A stretch of 64,000 bases of DNA from assembly GCF_016518545.1 (NCBI RefSeq), contig NZ_JACVTO010000014.1, positions 62,001 through 126,000 of the forward strand, given 5' to 3'. This DNA comes from Pseudomonas sp. S30. Its GTDB lineage: Bacteria > Pseudomonadota > Gammaproteobacteria > Pseudomonadales > Pseudomonadaceae. The translations under genes were made by a program, and so were the position numbers. The notes beneath the pieces are model-generated. The model ran no database searches, had not been told where the DNA came from, and saw only the letters and a list, made by a program, of their open reading frames with translations. Shown in pieces: positions 1 through 8,799 of the stretch (positions are counted from its first letter, which is position 1; every line of letters begins with the position of its first letter).

Positions 1-56
1 AGCAGCTCGTCGCGGACGAAGCGAATATCACGCAAGGGGGCTTTGTATTCAGGCAT
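1..56 (-). CDS. Acyl-CoA dehydrogenase, N-terminal fragment (runs off the window)
   Basis: Only the first 18 codons lie in the window; they begin MPEYKAPLRDIRFVRDEL. This opening is typical of the Pseudomonas acyl-CoA dehydrogenases with an extra N-terminal segment that precede or follow the bio genes. The ATG is at 54-56 on the minus strand, and AGAGG a few bases upstream is a plausible ribosome binding site. The catalytic domain is outside the window, so substrate and exact subfamily cannot be judged. Family assignment is by recall of the N-terminal sequence. Confidence 0.6.
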   Translation of the reverse strand, partial: MPEYKAPLRDIRFVRDEL

Positions 57-266
57 GGCGATGAACCTCTGGGCTGATTGGGTATGGACCGCAGGCACCG
101 ACCAGCTCTTGCCGGCTTTCGGTCAAACAGGTGTTTGAAACTTACGTTTAGCCCAGACGCTTGTCAAGGAAGGCCATGGTGGCGTTTTTGCCGCGAAAGA
201 TGGCGATTCGGCCATTAACGGACACGCGCAATGCGCCGCAAGAGCGGCGACATTGGCAGGGAGGGG
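57..266. other. Intergenic region upstream of the acyl-CoA dehydrogenase
   Basis: These 210 bases separate the stop of the small conserved gene from the acyl-CoA dehydrogenase start and must hold the promoter of the latter on the minus strand. I see no convincing hairpin terminator or operator. Confidence 0.4.
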
Positions 267-563
267 TCAAGCGTAGGTGTCGATCAGACGACCGAGCATT
301 TCGTCGGAAGCCTTGGCCACTTTCGCGCCCAATTCGACTTCGTGCTTGCCCAGTGCGAGCTGCACGGTACTGGTGGCCAGGTCGAGCTGCTGGCTGCGGT
401 CGACGGCACGCAGGCGCTCGTCCTGGTAATCGGTGGACTGGCTAGGGGAGGACCGCTCGACGCTGTCGCGGGCGATCTGTTGGGCGGCCTGATCCACGCG
501 GTTCTGACCGTTCTGGATCGCGCCGAGGCCTGCGTAGTAAGCAGAGCTGCCGTTGATTTCCAT
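267..563 (-). CDS. Small conserved protein with flagellar rod/hook-like N-terminus
   Basis: The 98-aa product starts MEINGSSAYYAGLGAIQNGQ. A longer reading from 599 would add 12 residues with no support. The first 35 residues (YYAGLGAIQNGQNRVDQAAQ) resemble the amphipathic N-terminal helix of flagellar rod, hook and flagellin proteins, and the C-terminal half is a second helix. No enzyme motif is visible. It lies between bioD and the acyl-CoA dehydrogenase on the same strand, and similar proteins occur at this place in other pseudomonads. Function is unknown; the flagellar resemblance is only a pattern impression. Confidence 0.6.
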   Translation of the reverse strand: MEINGSSAYYAGLGAIQNGQNRVDQAAQQIARDSVERSSPSQSTDYQDERLRAVDRSQQLDLATSTVQLALGKHEVELGAKVAKASDEMLGRLIDTYA

Positions 564-684
564 GTCAGGACTCCGGATGAAGGACTGAGGTGCGAGCACT
601 GATTAAACCAGTCTGGCGGCGAAAAGGCCCGTTTAAAACGCTAATAGCCCGATGCCATCTGATAGACGCAGGGCATTCTGCCGT

Positions 685-1365
685 TCAGCTCAGCAGCTCC
701 AGGTGCAGATCATCGGCTACCGTCTGCGCCGTGGCCCTTTCAAGCCAGGGCACGCGCCCCAGGCAGGGTGCCGGCAGGCGTTCGACCAGGCTGTCGAGGT
801 TGTCCTGCAGGCGCGAGATGTGCGGGTCGACGACATTGGCCACCCAACCGGCCAGTGGCAAGCCGTCGCGGACGATGGCTTCAGCGCTGAGCACGGCGTG
901 GTTGATGCAACCCAGGCGCACGCCGACTACCAGGATCACCGGTAGCTTCAGAGCGATGGCCAGGTCCGACAGGTTGGCCTGGGCGGACAGCGGGACACGC
1001 CAGCCGCCCGCGCCTTCGACGAGGGTGAAATCGGCCTGGTGAGCCAACAGGTCCTGCATGGCGGTTTGCAGCGCGCCCACTTCAAGGAGCACTCCCGCTT
1101 CCCGGGCGGCCACATGGGGTGCGATGGCCGGCTCGAAGGCGTAAGGGTTGACCTGCTCGTAGGGCAGCACGATGGAGCTCTGTGCCATGAGCGCCAGGGC
1201 ATCGCTGTTGCGCAGCCCTTGGGCGCTCGAAGTGCAGCCGGACGCCACCGGCTTGGCCGCCAGGGTGCTCCAGCCCTTGCGACGGGCGGCAGCGAGCAGT
1301 CCGGCGGCGATGGTGGTCTTGCCGACGTCGGTATCGGTGCCGGCGATGAAATAGGCATGGGCCAT
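685..1365 (-). CDS. bioD: Dethiobiotin synthetase BioD
   Basis: BioD closes the ureido ring of dethiobiotin, using ATP and CO2 on 7,8-diaminopelargonate in the cytoplasm. The 226-aa protein starts MAHAYFIAGTDTDVGKTT, with the P-loop GTDTDVGKT at about residues 9-17; LVEGAGGWRVPL is the conserved second motif. Length matches the family. The ATG at 1363-1365 follows the bioC stop by a single base, so this is the last gene of the bioBFHCD operon. An upstream in-frame reading exists but runs into bioC and lacks conserved residues. Confidence 0.95.
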   Translation of the reverse strand: MAHAYFIAGTDTDVGKTTIAAGLLAAARRKGWSTLAAKPVASGCTSSAQGLRNSDALALMAQSSIVLPYEQVNPYAFEPAIAPHVAAREAGVLLEVGALQTAMQDLLAHQADFTLVEGAGGWRVPLSAQANLSDLAIALKLPVILVVGVRLGCINHAVLSAEAIVRDGLPLAGWVANVVDPHISRLQDNLDSLVERLPAPCLGRVPWLERATAQTVADDLHLELLS

Positions 1366-1366
1366 G

Positions 1367-2185
1367 TCAGCGCTCCTGGGGCTTGCGCAGCACGCCGTAC
1401 ACCACCTGATAGGTGGCTGGCAGCCCGCAGCGTTCACGCAAGCCTTCGTAGGCCTGCAGCATGCCTTGCATACGTGCACGCCCGGTGAGGCCCGACGGAC
1501 GCCCAGGGTTGAGATTGTGGGCGCCGAGGGCCTTGAGCTCGTGGGTCAGGTCGCGCACGGCGGGGTAATGCAGGACGTGGGCGCGCCGCTCCAGCGCCAG
1601 CACCTGCAGGCCACTGTCGCCACACAGGCGCTGGTAGTCCTCGAACCGGCGGAAGCGGTTGACGTGCACCTGGCTGTCCACCGCCTCCCAACTGGCGCGC
1701 AGTTCCTCGAGCGTGCCGACGCACAAGCTGCTGAAGGCCAGCACACCACCCGGTTTCAGTACCCGCTGGGCCTCGGCCAACACGCGTGCGAACGGCTCGC
1801 ACCACTGCAGCGCCAGGCTGCTGAAGATCAGCTCGAAGCTGTCGTCGCGCAGGGGCAGACGCTCCGCATCGCCGGCCACATGGTAATGCGCCCCGCCCTG
1901 CTTTCGAGCATGGGCCAGCATGCCTTCGGCAATGTCCATCGCCATGCCTTCGGCCTGGTCGAAACGGCTGGCCAGAACCCGGCTGAAGTGCCCGGTACCG
2001 CTGCCCAGGTCGAGCCAGCGCTGCGGCCTCAGCGCGCTCGGCACAAGGGCGAGCAGTGCCTGGCCGACATCGCGTTGCAGTGCAGCCACGCTGTCGTAGC
2101 TGGCGGCTGCGCGGGAAAAGGAGGCCGCGACCTGGCGCTTGTCGGGCAAGGCGCCGGGCAGCGGCGGACCGGAAAGATCAGTCAT
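1367..2185 (-). CDS. bioC: Malonyl-[ACP] O-methyltransferase BioC
   Basis: BioC methylates malonyl-ACP with S-adenosylmethionine so that the fatty acid pathway can build the pimeloyl chain of biotin. The 272-aa reading starts MTDLSGPPLPGALPDKRQVA. SAM motif I is WLDLGSGTGH at residues 57-66, and FSSLALQWC is the class I methyltransferase motif. An alternative ATG at 2197 adds four residues. Either start overlaps the 3' end of bioH, which indicates translational coupling inside the operon. Confidence 0.93.
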   Translation of the reverse strand: MTDLSGPPLPGALPDKRQVAASFSRAAASYDSVAALQRDVGQALLALVPSALRPQRWLDLGSGTGHFSRVLASRFDQAEGMAMDIAEGMLAHARKQGGAHYHVAGDAERLPLRDDSFELIFSSLALQWCEPFARVLAEAQRVLKPGGVLAFSSLCVGTLEELRASWEAVDSQVHVNRFRRFEDYQRLCGDSGLQVLALERRAHVLHYPAVRDLTHELKALGAHNLNPGRPSGLTGRARMQGMLQAYEGLRERCGLPATYQVVYGVLRKPQER

Positions 2186-2909
2186 CGCCACTCTCATGCA
2201 GGAAACGCTTGATGCCCGATGCCAGTTCCTGCGGGTATTCCAGCAGGAAGGCGTGGGCGCTGTCTTCGACCAGGCCGACTTCGACGTCGGGCAGCCATTC
2301 GCTCAGGGCCTTGGCGGCATCGGCCGGCACCAGGGCATCGTTGCCGGCGTACAGGTGCAGTTGCGGCCCGCAATATTGTTCGAGGGCCTGGCGGGTATCG
2401 AGTTGCGCCAGCACTTCGAGGCCGGTTGCCAGGTATAGCGGGTCGGTGTCCGGCACGCCGATGCCCAGTTGGCGCAGCAGGGTCCGCGGCTGTTGCGCAC
2501 CTTCGCTGCACAGGCTGCGAAAACGCTTGAGGGTGACCTGCGGATGGCTGCGACAGCCATCGAGGAAGGTGCCGAAGGTGTCTTCGGCCATGCCGTGGGG
2601 CCAATCGCGGCGTGCGACGAAACTGGGGTTGCTGGCCAGCGTCAGCAGACCGCAGCAGCGATCGCCGCGCTTGCTCGCCAGGGCGCTGGCGAGCATCCCA
2701 CCGAAGGACCAGCCGCCAAGCCAGGCATCGGTGGGCAGCTTGCGGTCCAGGAAGTCGACCCAGTCCTGCACGCGGCTCTCGGCCAGTTCCGGCAGCGGCG
2801 CCAGCTCGACCTGCAGGCGCGGGTCCTGGGCGCGCAAGCTGGCGGCCAGGGGTTGCAGTGCAGCGGTGCCCAGCCCCCAGCCGGGTAGAAGGATCAATCG
2901 GTTACGCAT
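2178..2909 (-). CDS. bioH: Pimeloyl-[ACP] methyl ester esterase BioH
   Basis: BioH removes the methyl group from pimeloyl-ACP methyl ester, ending chain elongation in biotin synthesis. The 243-aa alpha/beta-hydrolase shows LILLPGWGLGT (oxyanion region) and the nucleophile elbow GWSFGG with Ser68; EDSAHAFLLEYP near the C-terminus carries the catalytic His. The start MRNRLILLPGWG overlaps the bioF stop by 8 bases, and the stop overlaps bioC, as expected for a coupled operon. Confidence 0.93.
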   Translation of the reverse strand: MRNRLILLPGWGLGTAALQPLAASLRAQDPRLQVELAPLPELAESRVQDWVDFLDRKLPTDAWLGGWSFGGMLASALASKRGDRCCGLLTLASNPSFVARRDWPHGMAEDTFGTFLDGCRSHPQVTLKRFRSLCSEGAQQPRTLLRQLGIGVPDTDPLYLATGLEVLAQLDTRQALEQYCGPQLHLYAGNDALVPADAAKALSEWLPDVEVGLVEDSAHAFLLEYPQELASGIKRFLHESGDD

Positions 2910-4074
2910 CGGCGCACTCCTGCTGTGCATGACACTCGGCCAATGCATTCAACAATAGCTGCACCTGCGCCTCGCTGTGCGCCGCACTCAAGGTCACTCG
3001 CAGGCGGGCACCGCCAGCCGGCACCGTGGGCGGGCGGATCGCGGTCACCAGCAGGCCGCGCTGGCGCAGTTGCCGAGACAGTGCCAGGGCCCGCGCCGAG
3101 TCGCCCACCAGAATCGGCTGGATCGCCGTAGGGCTGTCCATCAGGGTCAGGCCGATCTGCCGGGCGCCCTCGCGGAACTGACGGATCAGCGCAGCCAGGT
3201 GCTCCCGGCGCCAGTTGTCGCGGCGCAGCAGTTGCAGGCTCTTGAGCGTGGCGCAGGCCAGCGCCGGGGGCTGGCTGGTGGTGTAGATGTAGGGCCGGGC
3301 GAACTGCACCAGTGTCTCGATCAGGTCGTCGCTGCCGGCGACGAAGGCACCGGCGGTGCCGCACGCCTTGCCGAGGGTGCCGATGAGCACCGGCACCTCG
3401 CTCAGGCCCAGGCCGAAATGCTCGACGATGCCGCCGCCCTGGGCGCCAAGGGTGCCGAAACCGTGGGCGTCGTCGACCATCAGCCAGGCGCCTTTGGCGC
3501 GGGCCACTGCAGACAGCGCCGGCAGGTCGGCCAGGTCACCGTCCATGCTGAAGATACCGTCGGTGACCACCAGCGTGTCGCCGCAGGCTTTGCCCAGGCG
3601 GCTCGCCAGGCTGGTCGCGTCGTTGTGCAGGTAACGGCTGAAACGCGCGCCGCTGAGCAGCCCGCCGTCGAGCAGCGAGGCGTGGTTGAGGCGGTCCTGC
3701 AACACCGTGTCGCCCTGCCCCACCAGTGCCGTGATCGCGCCCAGGTTGGCCATGTAGCCGGTACTGAACAGCAGCGCGCGGGGACGACCGGTCAGGTCGG
3801 CAATGGCCTGCTCGACCTCATGGTGCGGGCTGCTGTGGCCGATCAACAGATGCGACGCGCCACCGCCCACGCCCCAGCGCTCGGCACCGGCACGCCAGGC
3901 GGCGATCACCTCGGGATGATTGGCCAGGCCAAGGTAGTCATTGCTGCAGAAGGCCAGCAGGCGCTCGCCGTCGACCACCACTTCGGGGCCTTGCGGGCTT
4001 TGCAGCAGAGGCCGCTGCCGATAAAGCTCCGCCGCGCGCCGTTCGGCCAGGCGCGCCGCCAGATCGAAGGCCAT
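2902..4074 (-). CDS. bioF: 8-amino-7-oxononanoate synthase BioF
   Basis: BioF is a PLP enzyme that condenses pimeloyl-ACP/CoA with L-alanine. The 390-aa protein has FCSNDYLGLANHP near residue 42, DDAHGFGTLG at about 201-210, and the PLP-binding lysine K236 in IGTLGKACGT. Length and motifs are standard for the alpha-oxoamine synthase family. Its ATG at 4072-4074 lies two bases after the bioB stop. Confidence 0.96.
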   Translation of the reverse strand: MAFDLAARLAERRAAELYRQRPLLQSPQGPEVVVDGERLLAFCSNDYLGLANHPEVIAAWRAGAERWGVGGGASHLLIGHSSPHHEVEQAIADLTGRPRALLFSTGYMANLGAITALVGQGDTVLQDRLNHASLLDGGLLSGARFSRYLHNDATSLASRLGKACGDTLVVTDGIFSMDGDLADLPALSAVARAKGAWLMVDDAHGFGTLGAQGGGIVEHFGLGLSEVPVLIGTLGKACGTAGAFVAGSDDLIETLVQFARPYIYTTSQPPALACATLKSLQLLRRDNWRREHLAALIRQFREGARQIGLTLMDSPTAIQPILVGDSARALALSRQLRQRGLLVTAIRPPTVPAGGARLRVTLSAAHSEAQVQLLLNALAECHAQQECADA

Positions 4075-4076
4075 GC

Positions 4077-5135
4077 TCAGGCCGAAGCGGCGTCGTAGAA
4101 CAATTCGCTGCTGCGTTGCTCCACCAGGGCCTGTTCGATGGCGGCCTGGTGCACTTCGTCGGCATGCTCTTCACCGGCCTCGGGCTTGATGCCCAGACGC
4201 GCGAACAACTGCATGTCCTTGTCGGCCTGGGGATTGGCGGTGGTCAGCAGCTTCTCACCGTAGAAGATCGAGTTGGCACCGGCCATGAAGGCCAGGGCCT
4301 GCATCTGCTCGTTCATCTGTTCGCGACCGGCGGACAGCCGCACGTGGGACTTGGGCATGAGCAGGCGCGCCACGGCGAGCATGCGGATGAAGTCGAACGG
4401 ATCGACGTCGGCCTCGTCGGCCAACGGCGTGCCGGCGACCTTGACCAGCATGTTGATCGGCACCGACTCCGGGTGCTCGGGCAGATTGGCCAGCTGGATC
4501 AGCAGGCCGGCGCGGTCGTCCAGCGACTCGCCCATGCCGAGGATGCCACCGGAGCAGATCTTCATCCCTGCATCGCGCACGTAGGCCAGGGTTTGCAGAC
4601 GCTCGCTGTAGGTACGGGTGGTGATGATGCTGCCGTAGAATTCCGGCGAAGTATCGAGGTTGTGGTTGTAGTAGTCCAGGCCAGCCTGGGCCAGGGCCTG
4701 GGTCTGCTCCTGATCGAGCTTGCCCAGGGTCATGCAGGTCTCCAGGCCCATGGCCTTGACGCCCTTGACCATCTCCAGCACGTAGGGCATGTCCTTGGCC
4801 GAAGGATGCTTCCAGGCCGCGCCCATGCAGAAGCGGGTCGAGCCGATGGCCTTGGCCCGAGCGGCCTCCTCCAGCACTTTCTGCACTTCCATCAGCTTCT
4901 GCTTTTCCAGCCCGGTGTTGTAGTGGCCGGACTGCGGACAATATTTGCAATCTTCCGGGCAGGCGCCGGTCTTGATCGACAGCAGCGTGGACACCTGCAC
5001 GCGGTTGGGGTCGAAGTGCGCGCGGTGCACGGTCTGCGCCTGGAACAACAGGTCGTTGAACGGTTGCTGGAACAGCGCCCGCACTTCGTCCAGGGACCAG
5101 TCGTGACGTGTTGTTGCATATGCGCTGGCGCTCAT
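4077..5135 (-). CDS. bioB: Biotin synthase BioB
   Basis: BioB is the radical SAM enzyme that inserts sulfur into dethiobiotin. The 352-aa protein carries the [4Fe-4S] motif CPEDCKYC (Cys59, Cys63, Cys66), followed by the Cys and Arg motifs of the family (CMGAAWKHP, RLSAGREQM). The start MSASAYATTRHDWSLDEVRA gives the normal family length; the 20 extra upstream residues of the open frame are rejected. It is the first gene of bioBFHCD and is divergent from comF; a BirA-like operator lies about 95-125 bases upstream. Confidence 0.96.
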   Translation of the reverse strand: MSASAYATTRHDWSLDEVRALFQQPFNDLLFQAQTVHRAHFDPNRVQVSTLLSIKTGACPEDCKYCPQSGHYNTGLEKQKLMEVQKVLEEAARAKAIGSTRFCMGAAWKHPSAKDMPYVLEMVKGVKAMGLETCMTLGKLDQEQTQALAQAGLDYYNHNLDTSPEFYGSIITTRTYSERLQTLAYVRDAGMKICSGGILGMGESLDDRAGLLIQLANLPEHPESVPINMLVKVAGTPLADEADVDPFDFIRMLAVARLLMPKSHVRLSAGREQMNEQMQALAFMAGANSIFYGEKLLTTANPQADKDMQLFARLGIKPEAGEEHADEVHQAAIEQALVEQRSSELFYDAASA

Positions 5136-5223
5136 CGGCGTTTCCTTATCTAGGCTCTGACAGGCGCCGGGACAGCGAAGCCGCCAGCGCATCACGGATG
5201 AGGCGAATAGTCAGGGAAGGCCC

Positions 5224-5961
5224 ATGGACTGTCAACCACGACTGAAGCAGCTGGTTAACAAGTGGTTAAATAGTAATCACATGTGTTTATTGTGCGACGC
5301 GCCTGCCGGTCAGCCGTATCCGCTGTGCACGGCCTGCGAACACGACCTGCCCTGGCTCGACGAATACTGCTCGCGCTGCGCCCTGCAGCTGCCGATGCGC
5401 GGGCTCACCTGCGGGCCCTGCAAACGCCGTCCGCCACCGTTCGAGCAGGTGGTCGCGCCCTGGCATTTCGGGTTTCCGCTGGACACCGCCATCAGCCGCT
5501 TCAAGCACCGCGCCCAGTGGCCACTGGGGCGGCTGCTGGCGCACCTGCTGGGGCAGGCCTTGCAGCATCGCTACGAGGAGGAACTGCCCAGGCCGGATGT
5601 CTTGCTGCCGGTGCCACTGGCCAGGCGTCGCCTGCGCCAGCGTGGCTTCAACCAGGCCGGCATGCTGGCGCGCTGGCTGTCTGCGCAGTTGCGCCTGCCG
5701 TGCGAGGAGCACTGGCTGCTGCGTCCTCGCGAGACGCTCGCGCAGCAAACCCTCGATGCCAAGGCGCGCTGGCACAACCTGAAGCAGGCCTTCGCACTGG
5801 CTGCGCAGGCCGAGGTACGCGGGCGACACGTGGCGTTGGTCGACGACGTGCTGACCACCGGCGCTACGGCCCGCGCCCTGGCCGGGCTGCTGCGCGAGGC
5901 CGGCGCACGCCGTGTCGATGTCTACTGCCTGGCGCGAACGCCGCGCCCTGATCAGGCTTGA
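5224..5961 (+). CDS. comF: ComF family amidophosphoribosyltransferase-like protein
   Basis: ComF proteins combine an N-terminal zinc-finger-like Cys cluster with a phosphoribosyltransferase domain and are linked to DNA uptake or nucleotide handling; the exact reaction is unsettled. The 245-aa protein shows CLLC, CTAC, CSRC and CGPC pairs in the first 65 residues and the PRPP loop VALVDDVLTTGATA at about 203-216. The start MDCQPRLKQLVNKWL resembles other Pseudomonas ComF starts; a later ATG at 5281 would still retain the Cys cluster. It is divergent from bioB. Confidence 0.88.
   Translation: MDCQPRLKQLVNKWLNSNHMCLLCDAPAGQPYPLCTACEHDLPWLDEYCSRCALQLPMRGLTCGPCKRRPPPFEQVVAPWHFGFPLDTAISRFKHRAQWPLGRLLAHLLGQALQHRYEEELPRPDVLLPVPLARRRLRQRGFNQAGMLARWLSAQLRLPCEEHWLLRPRETLAQQTLDAKARWHNLKQAFALAAQAEVRGRHVALVDDVLTTGATARALAGLLREAGARRVDVYCLARTPRPDQA
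5229..5261. promoter_or_regulatory. Candidate BirA operator / bioB promoter
   Basis: CTGTCAACC (5229-5237), 15 bases, then GGTTAACAA (5253-5261) form an interrupted dyad. This matches the known BirA box layout, TTGTAAACC-N15/16-GGTTTACAA. On the minus strand, TTGACA (5230-5235) is a perfect -35 hexamer, and GACTAT 17 bases further is a weak -10 for bioB, so the left half-site covers the -35. The site lies within the first codons of comF. Assignment is by motif only. Confidence 0.6.
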
Positions 5962-6017
5962 CGATTCCCATGCGGCGAAGGCAACGTTCGCAGGATCACG
6001 TTCATGGTTGCCTGCTC

Positions 6018-6782
6018 ATGTCCCTGCCTGCCCTGCTCGCCCAACACATCCTGCGCCGGCCGCAGCGCATCGGCCTGCTGCAGCACATCGCCGAGCAGGG
6101 CTCGATCACGGCGGCGGCGAAGGCGGCAGGGATCAGCTACAAGAGCGCCTGGGACGCCATCGACGAACTCAACAACCTGGCCGCCCAGCCGCTGGTCGAG
6201 CGCAGTGCCGGCGGGCGTGGCGGCGGCGGTGCGCGGCTGTCGGCCGAAGGCCAGCGGGTGCTGCGCCTCTATCAACGGTTGCAGGTGCTGCATCAGGAAA
6301 TCCTCGAATCGGCCGAAGAACAGGGCGACCTGGACCTGCTCGGGCGCCTGATGCTGCGTACCAGTGCGCGCAACCAGCTGCGCGGGCAAGTCAGCGCGCT
6401 GTGCCGGGAGGGACGCCATGACCGGGTCACCTTGGCACTGGGCGGCGGGCTGCACATCGATGCGCTCATCACGCCCGATAGCACCGAGCGCCTGGAGCTG
6501 ACGCCGGGCCGCACGGTCGTGGCGCTGCTCAAGGCCGGCTGGGTGAAGCCCCTGGCGGCCACGGATCGACCCGAGCCCGGCAGCAACTGCCTGCGGGTGC
6601 GCCTGGAGCAACTGCTGGCCGAGCAGGCCGATGGCACCGAATTGCGCCTGGCGCTGGGCAACGGCCAGACGTTGTGCGCCTTCGCCGAGCCGTCCTGGCT
6701 GCGCCAGCAGGCGCTGGCGGCAGGCAGCGAGCTGCGGGTGCAATTCCATCCTTCGATGGTGCTGCTGGGCGTACCTGCCTGA
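6018..6782 (+). CDS. ModE-like transcriptional regulator with tandem TOBE domains
   Basis: The 254-aa protein has an N-terminal winged HTH of the LysR/ModE type (GSITAAAKAAGISYKSAWDA, about residues 30-50), followed by two C-terminal Mop/TOBE-like segments (about 115-180 and 190-254). This is the layout of ModE, the molybdate-responsive regulator. The start MSLPALLAQHIL aligns with the HTH domain; upstream codons overlap comF. No molybdate transport genes lie in the window, so the effector is inferred from family only. Confidence 0.8.
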   Translation: MSLPALLAQHILRRPQRIGLLQHIAEQGSITAAAKAAGISYKSAWDAIDELNNLAAQPLVERSAGGRGGGGARLSAEGQRVLRLYQRLQVLHQEILESAEEQGDLDLLGRLMLRTSARNQLRGQVSALCREGRHDRVTLALGGGLHIDALITPDSTERLELTPGRTVVALLKAGWVKPLAATDRPEPGSNCLRVRLEQLLAEQADGTELRLALGNGQTLCAFAEPSWLRQQALAAGSELRVQFHPSMVLLGVPA

Positions 6783-6874
6783 CGCCGGACGCTCGACACG
6801 CCCGGGTGTGGTTCGAGCCTGGTCGCCGTGCAATGGGTTAACATGGCCGGTCGCCTTGCCCTGCCGGAGTTGTC

Positions 6875-7849
6875 ATGTCCCATCCCTTCGATACCCTCAC
6901 GCCCGACCTGGTTCTGGATGCCGTCGAAAGCCAGGGCTTTCTCAGCGATGCCCGGGTCCTGGCGCTCAACAGCTACGAGAACCGGGTGTATCAGGTGGGC
7001 ATCGAGGGCGAGCAGCCATTGATCGCCAAGTTCTATCGCCCGGATCGCTGGAGCGACGCGGCGATCCTCGAGGAGCATGCCTTCAGTTTCGAACTGCTGG
7101 AGCACGAAGTCCCGGTGGTCGCACCATTGCAACAGGACGGCGCGAGCCTGTTCGCGCACCAGGGCTTTCGTTTCGCCTTGTTCCCGCGCCGGGGCGGCCA
7201 TGCCCCCGAGCCCGGCAATCTCGATCAGTTGTACCGCCTCGGTCAATTGCTCGGGCGCCTGCATGGCGTAGGTGCCGCCCGCCCATTCGAGCACCGTGAA
7301 ACGCTGAGCGTGGCGAACTTTGGTCACGCCTCGCTCCAGACGCTGCTGGAAGGCGACTTCGTCCCGCGCGAATTGCTGCCGGCTTTCGAGTCGGTCGCGC
7401 GGGACCTGCTCACGCGCGTCGAGGCGCTCTACACGCGCACGCCCTGCCAGGCCATCCGCCTGCACGGCGACTGCCACGCGGGCAACCTGATGCACCGCGA
7501 TGACCTCTACCACGTGGTCGACCTGGACGACTGCCGCATGGGGCCTGCCGTACAAGACCTGTGGATGATGCTGGCCGGCAGCCGTGAGGAGCGCCTGGTG
7601 CAACTGGCCGAACTGATCGATGGCTACAATGAGTTCCACGATTTCGATCCGCGCCAGCTGGCGTTGATCGAGCCGCTGCGAGCCTTGCGCCAGTTGCATC
7701 ACAGCGCCTGGCTGGCGCGGCGCTGGGACGATCCGGCATTCCCGCGCAGCTTCCCCTGGTTCGGTCAGCCGCGCTACTGGGGCGACCAGATCCTCGCATT
7801 GCGTGAGCAGATCGCTGCACTGGACGAGCCGCCGCTGAAACTGTTCTGA
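6875..7849 (+). CDS. srkA: Stress response kinase A (SrkA/YihE)
   Basis: SrkA is a Ser/Thr kinase with an aminoglycoside-phosphotransferase fold that protects E. coli from envelope and MazEF-linked stress death. The 324-aa protein starts MSHPFDTLTPDLVLDAVES. SYENRVYQV is the family's N-lobe motif, and the catalytic loop HGDCHAGNL (about residue 197) and metal motif VVDLDD (about 212-217) are intact. It stands alone between modE-like and rarD on the same strand. Confidence 0.9.
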   Translation: MSHPFDTLTPDLVLDAVESQGFLSDARVLALNSYENRVYQVGIEGEQPLIAKFYRPDRWSDAAILEEHAFSFELLEHEVPVVAPLQQDGASLFAHQGFRFALFPRRGGHAPEPGNLDQLYRLGQLLGRLHGVGAARPFEHRETLSVANFGHASLQTLLEGDFVPRELLPAFESVARDLLTRVEALYTRTPCQAIRLHGDCHAGNLMHRDDLYHVVDLDDCRMGPAVQDLWMMLAGSREERLVQLAELIDGYNEFHDFDPRQLALIEPLRALRQLHHSAWLARRWDDPAFPRSFPWFGQPRYWGDQILALREQIAALDEPPLKLF

Positions 7850-7911
7850 ACCGACCTGAGCGCCCGGCCACACGAGCCGCTGCATCAACCTGCCGTCCGA
7901 AAGGAATCCCC

Positions 7912-8799
7912 ATGCAAGCTGCCAACCCGCAACGCGGGTACATCCTGGGCCTGAGCGCCTACATCATCTGGGGCCTGTTCCCCCTCTATTTCAAAGCCAT
8001 CCAGAGCGTTCCGGCGGTGGAAATCATCGTCCACCGGGTGCTGTGGTCGGCTCTGTTCGGCGCCCTGTTGCTGCTGGTATGGAAACATCCAGGCTGGTGG
8101 CGGGAGCTGCGCGACAACCCGCGTCGGCTGGGCATCCTCGCGCTGAGTGGCACCCTGATCGCGGGCAACTGGCTGACCTACGTGTGGGCGGTGAACAATG
8201 GGCGCATGCTCGAAGCGAGCCTGGGCTACTACATCAACCCGCTGGTCAACGTGCTGCTGGGCATGCTGCTGCTCGGTGAACGCCTGCGCCGTCTGCAATG
8301 GCTGGCCGTGATGCTGGCGGCGGCGGGCGTGGCGCAGCAGGTATGGCAGGTCGGCGGCGTGCCATGGGTATCGCTGGGGCTGGCGTTGTCGTTCGGCTTC
8401 TACGGCCTGATTCGCAAGCAGGCACCCGTGGCGGCGCTGCCGGGGCTGGTGGTGGAGACCTGGATGCTGGTGCCATTGGCCCTGGGCTGGCTGCTGCTGC
8501 ATCCGGGCGCCCACAGCGCCCACCTGGCCTTCTTCACCACGCAAGAGGCGCTGTGGTTGGCCGCGGCCGGCCCGGTCACGCTGATTCCGCTGGTGTGCTT
8601 CAATGCCGCGGCTCGTCACCTGCCCTACACCACCTTGGGCTTTCTCCAGTACCTGGCGCCCACGCTGGTGCTGTTGCAGGCCGTGTTGCTGTTCGACGAG
8701 CACCTGTCGTCCAACACGCTGGTGGCCTTCATGTTCATCTGGGCCGGCCTGGCGATCTACAGTGTCGATGCATGGCTGAGCCTGCGTAGGCGCACCTGA
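7912..8799 (+). CDS. rarD: RarD family EamA transporter
   Basis: RarD proteins are ten-helix inner-membrane drug/metabolite transporters of unproven substrate (chloramphenicol sensitivity in Pseudomonas named the family). The 295-aa protein opens RGYILGLSAYIIWGLFPLYF and has two EamA repeats; ARHLPYTTLGFLQYLAPT is a characteristic late segment. AAGGAA upstream of the ATG at 7912 is the ribosome binding site. Confidence 0.9.
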   Translation: MQAANPQRGYILGLSAYIIWGLFPLYFKAIQSVPAVEIIVHRVLWSALFGALLLLVWKHPGWWRELRDNPRRLGILALSGTLIAGNWLTYVWAVNNGRMLEASLGYYINPLVNVLLGMLLLGERLRRLQWLAVMLAAAGVAQQVWQVGGVPWVSLGLALSFGFYGLIRKQAPVAALPGLVVETWMLVPLALGWLLLHPGAHSAHLAFFTTQEALWLAAAGPVTLIPLVCFNAAARHLPYTTLGFLQYLAPTLVLLQAVLLFDEHLSSNTLVAFMFIWAGLAIYSVDAWLSLRRRT

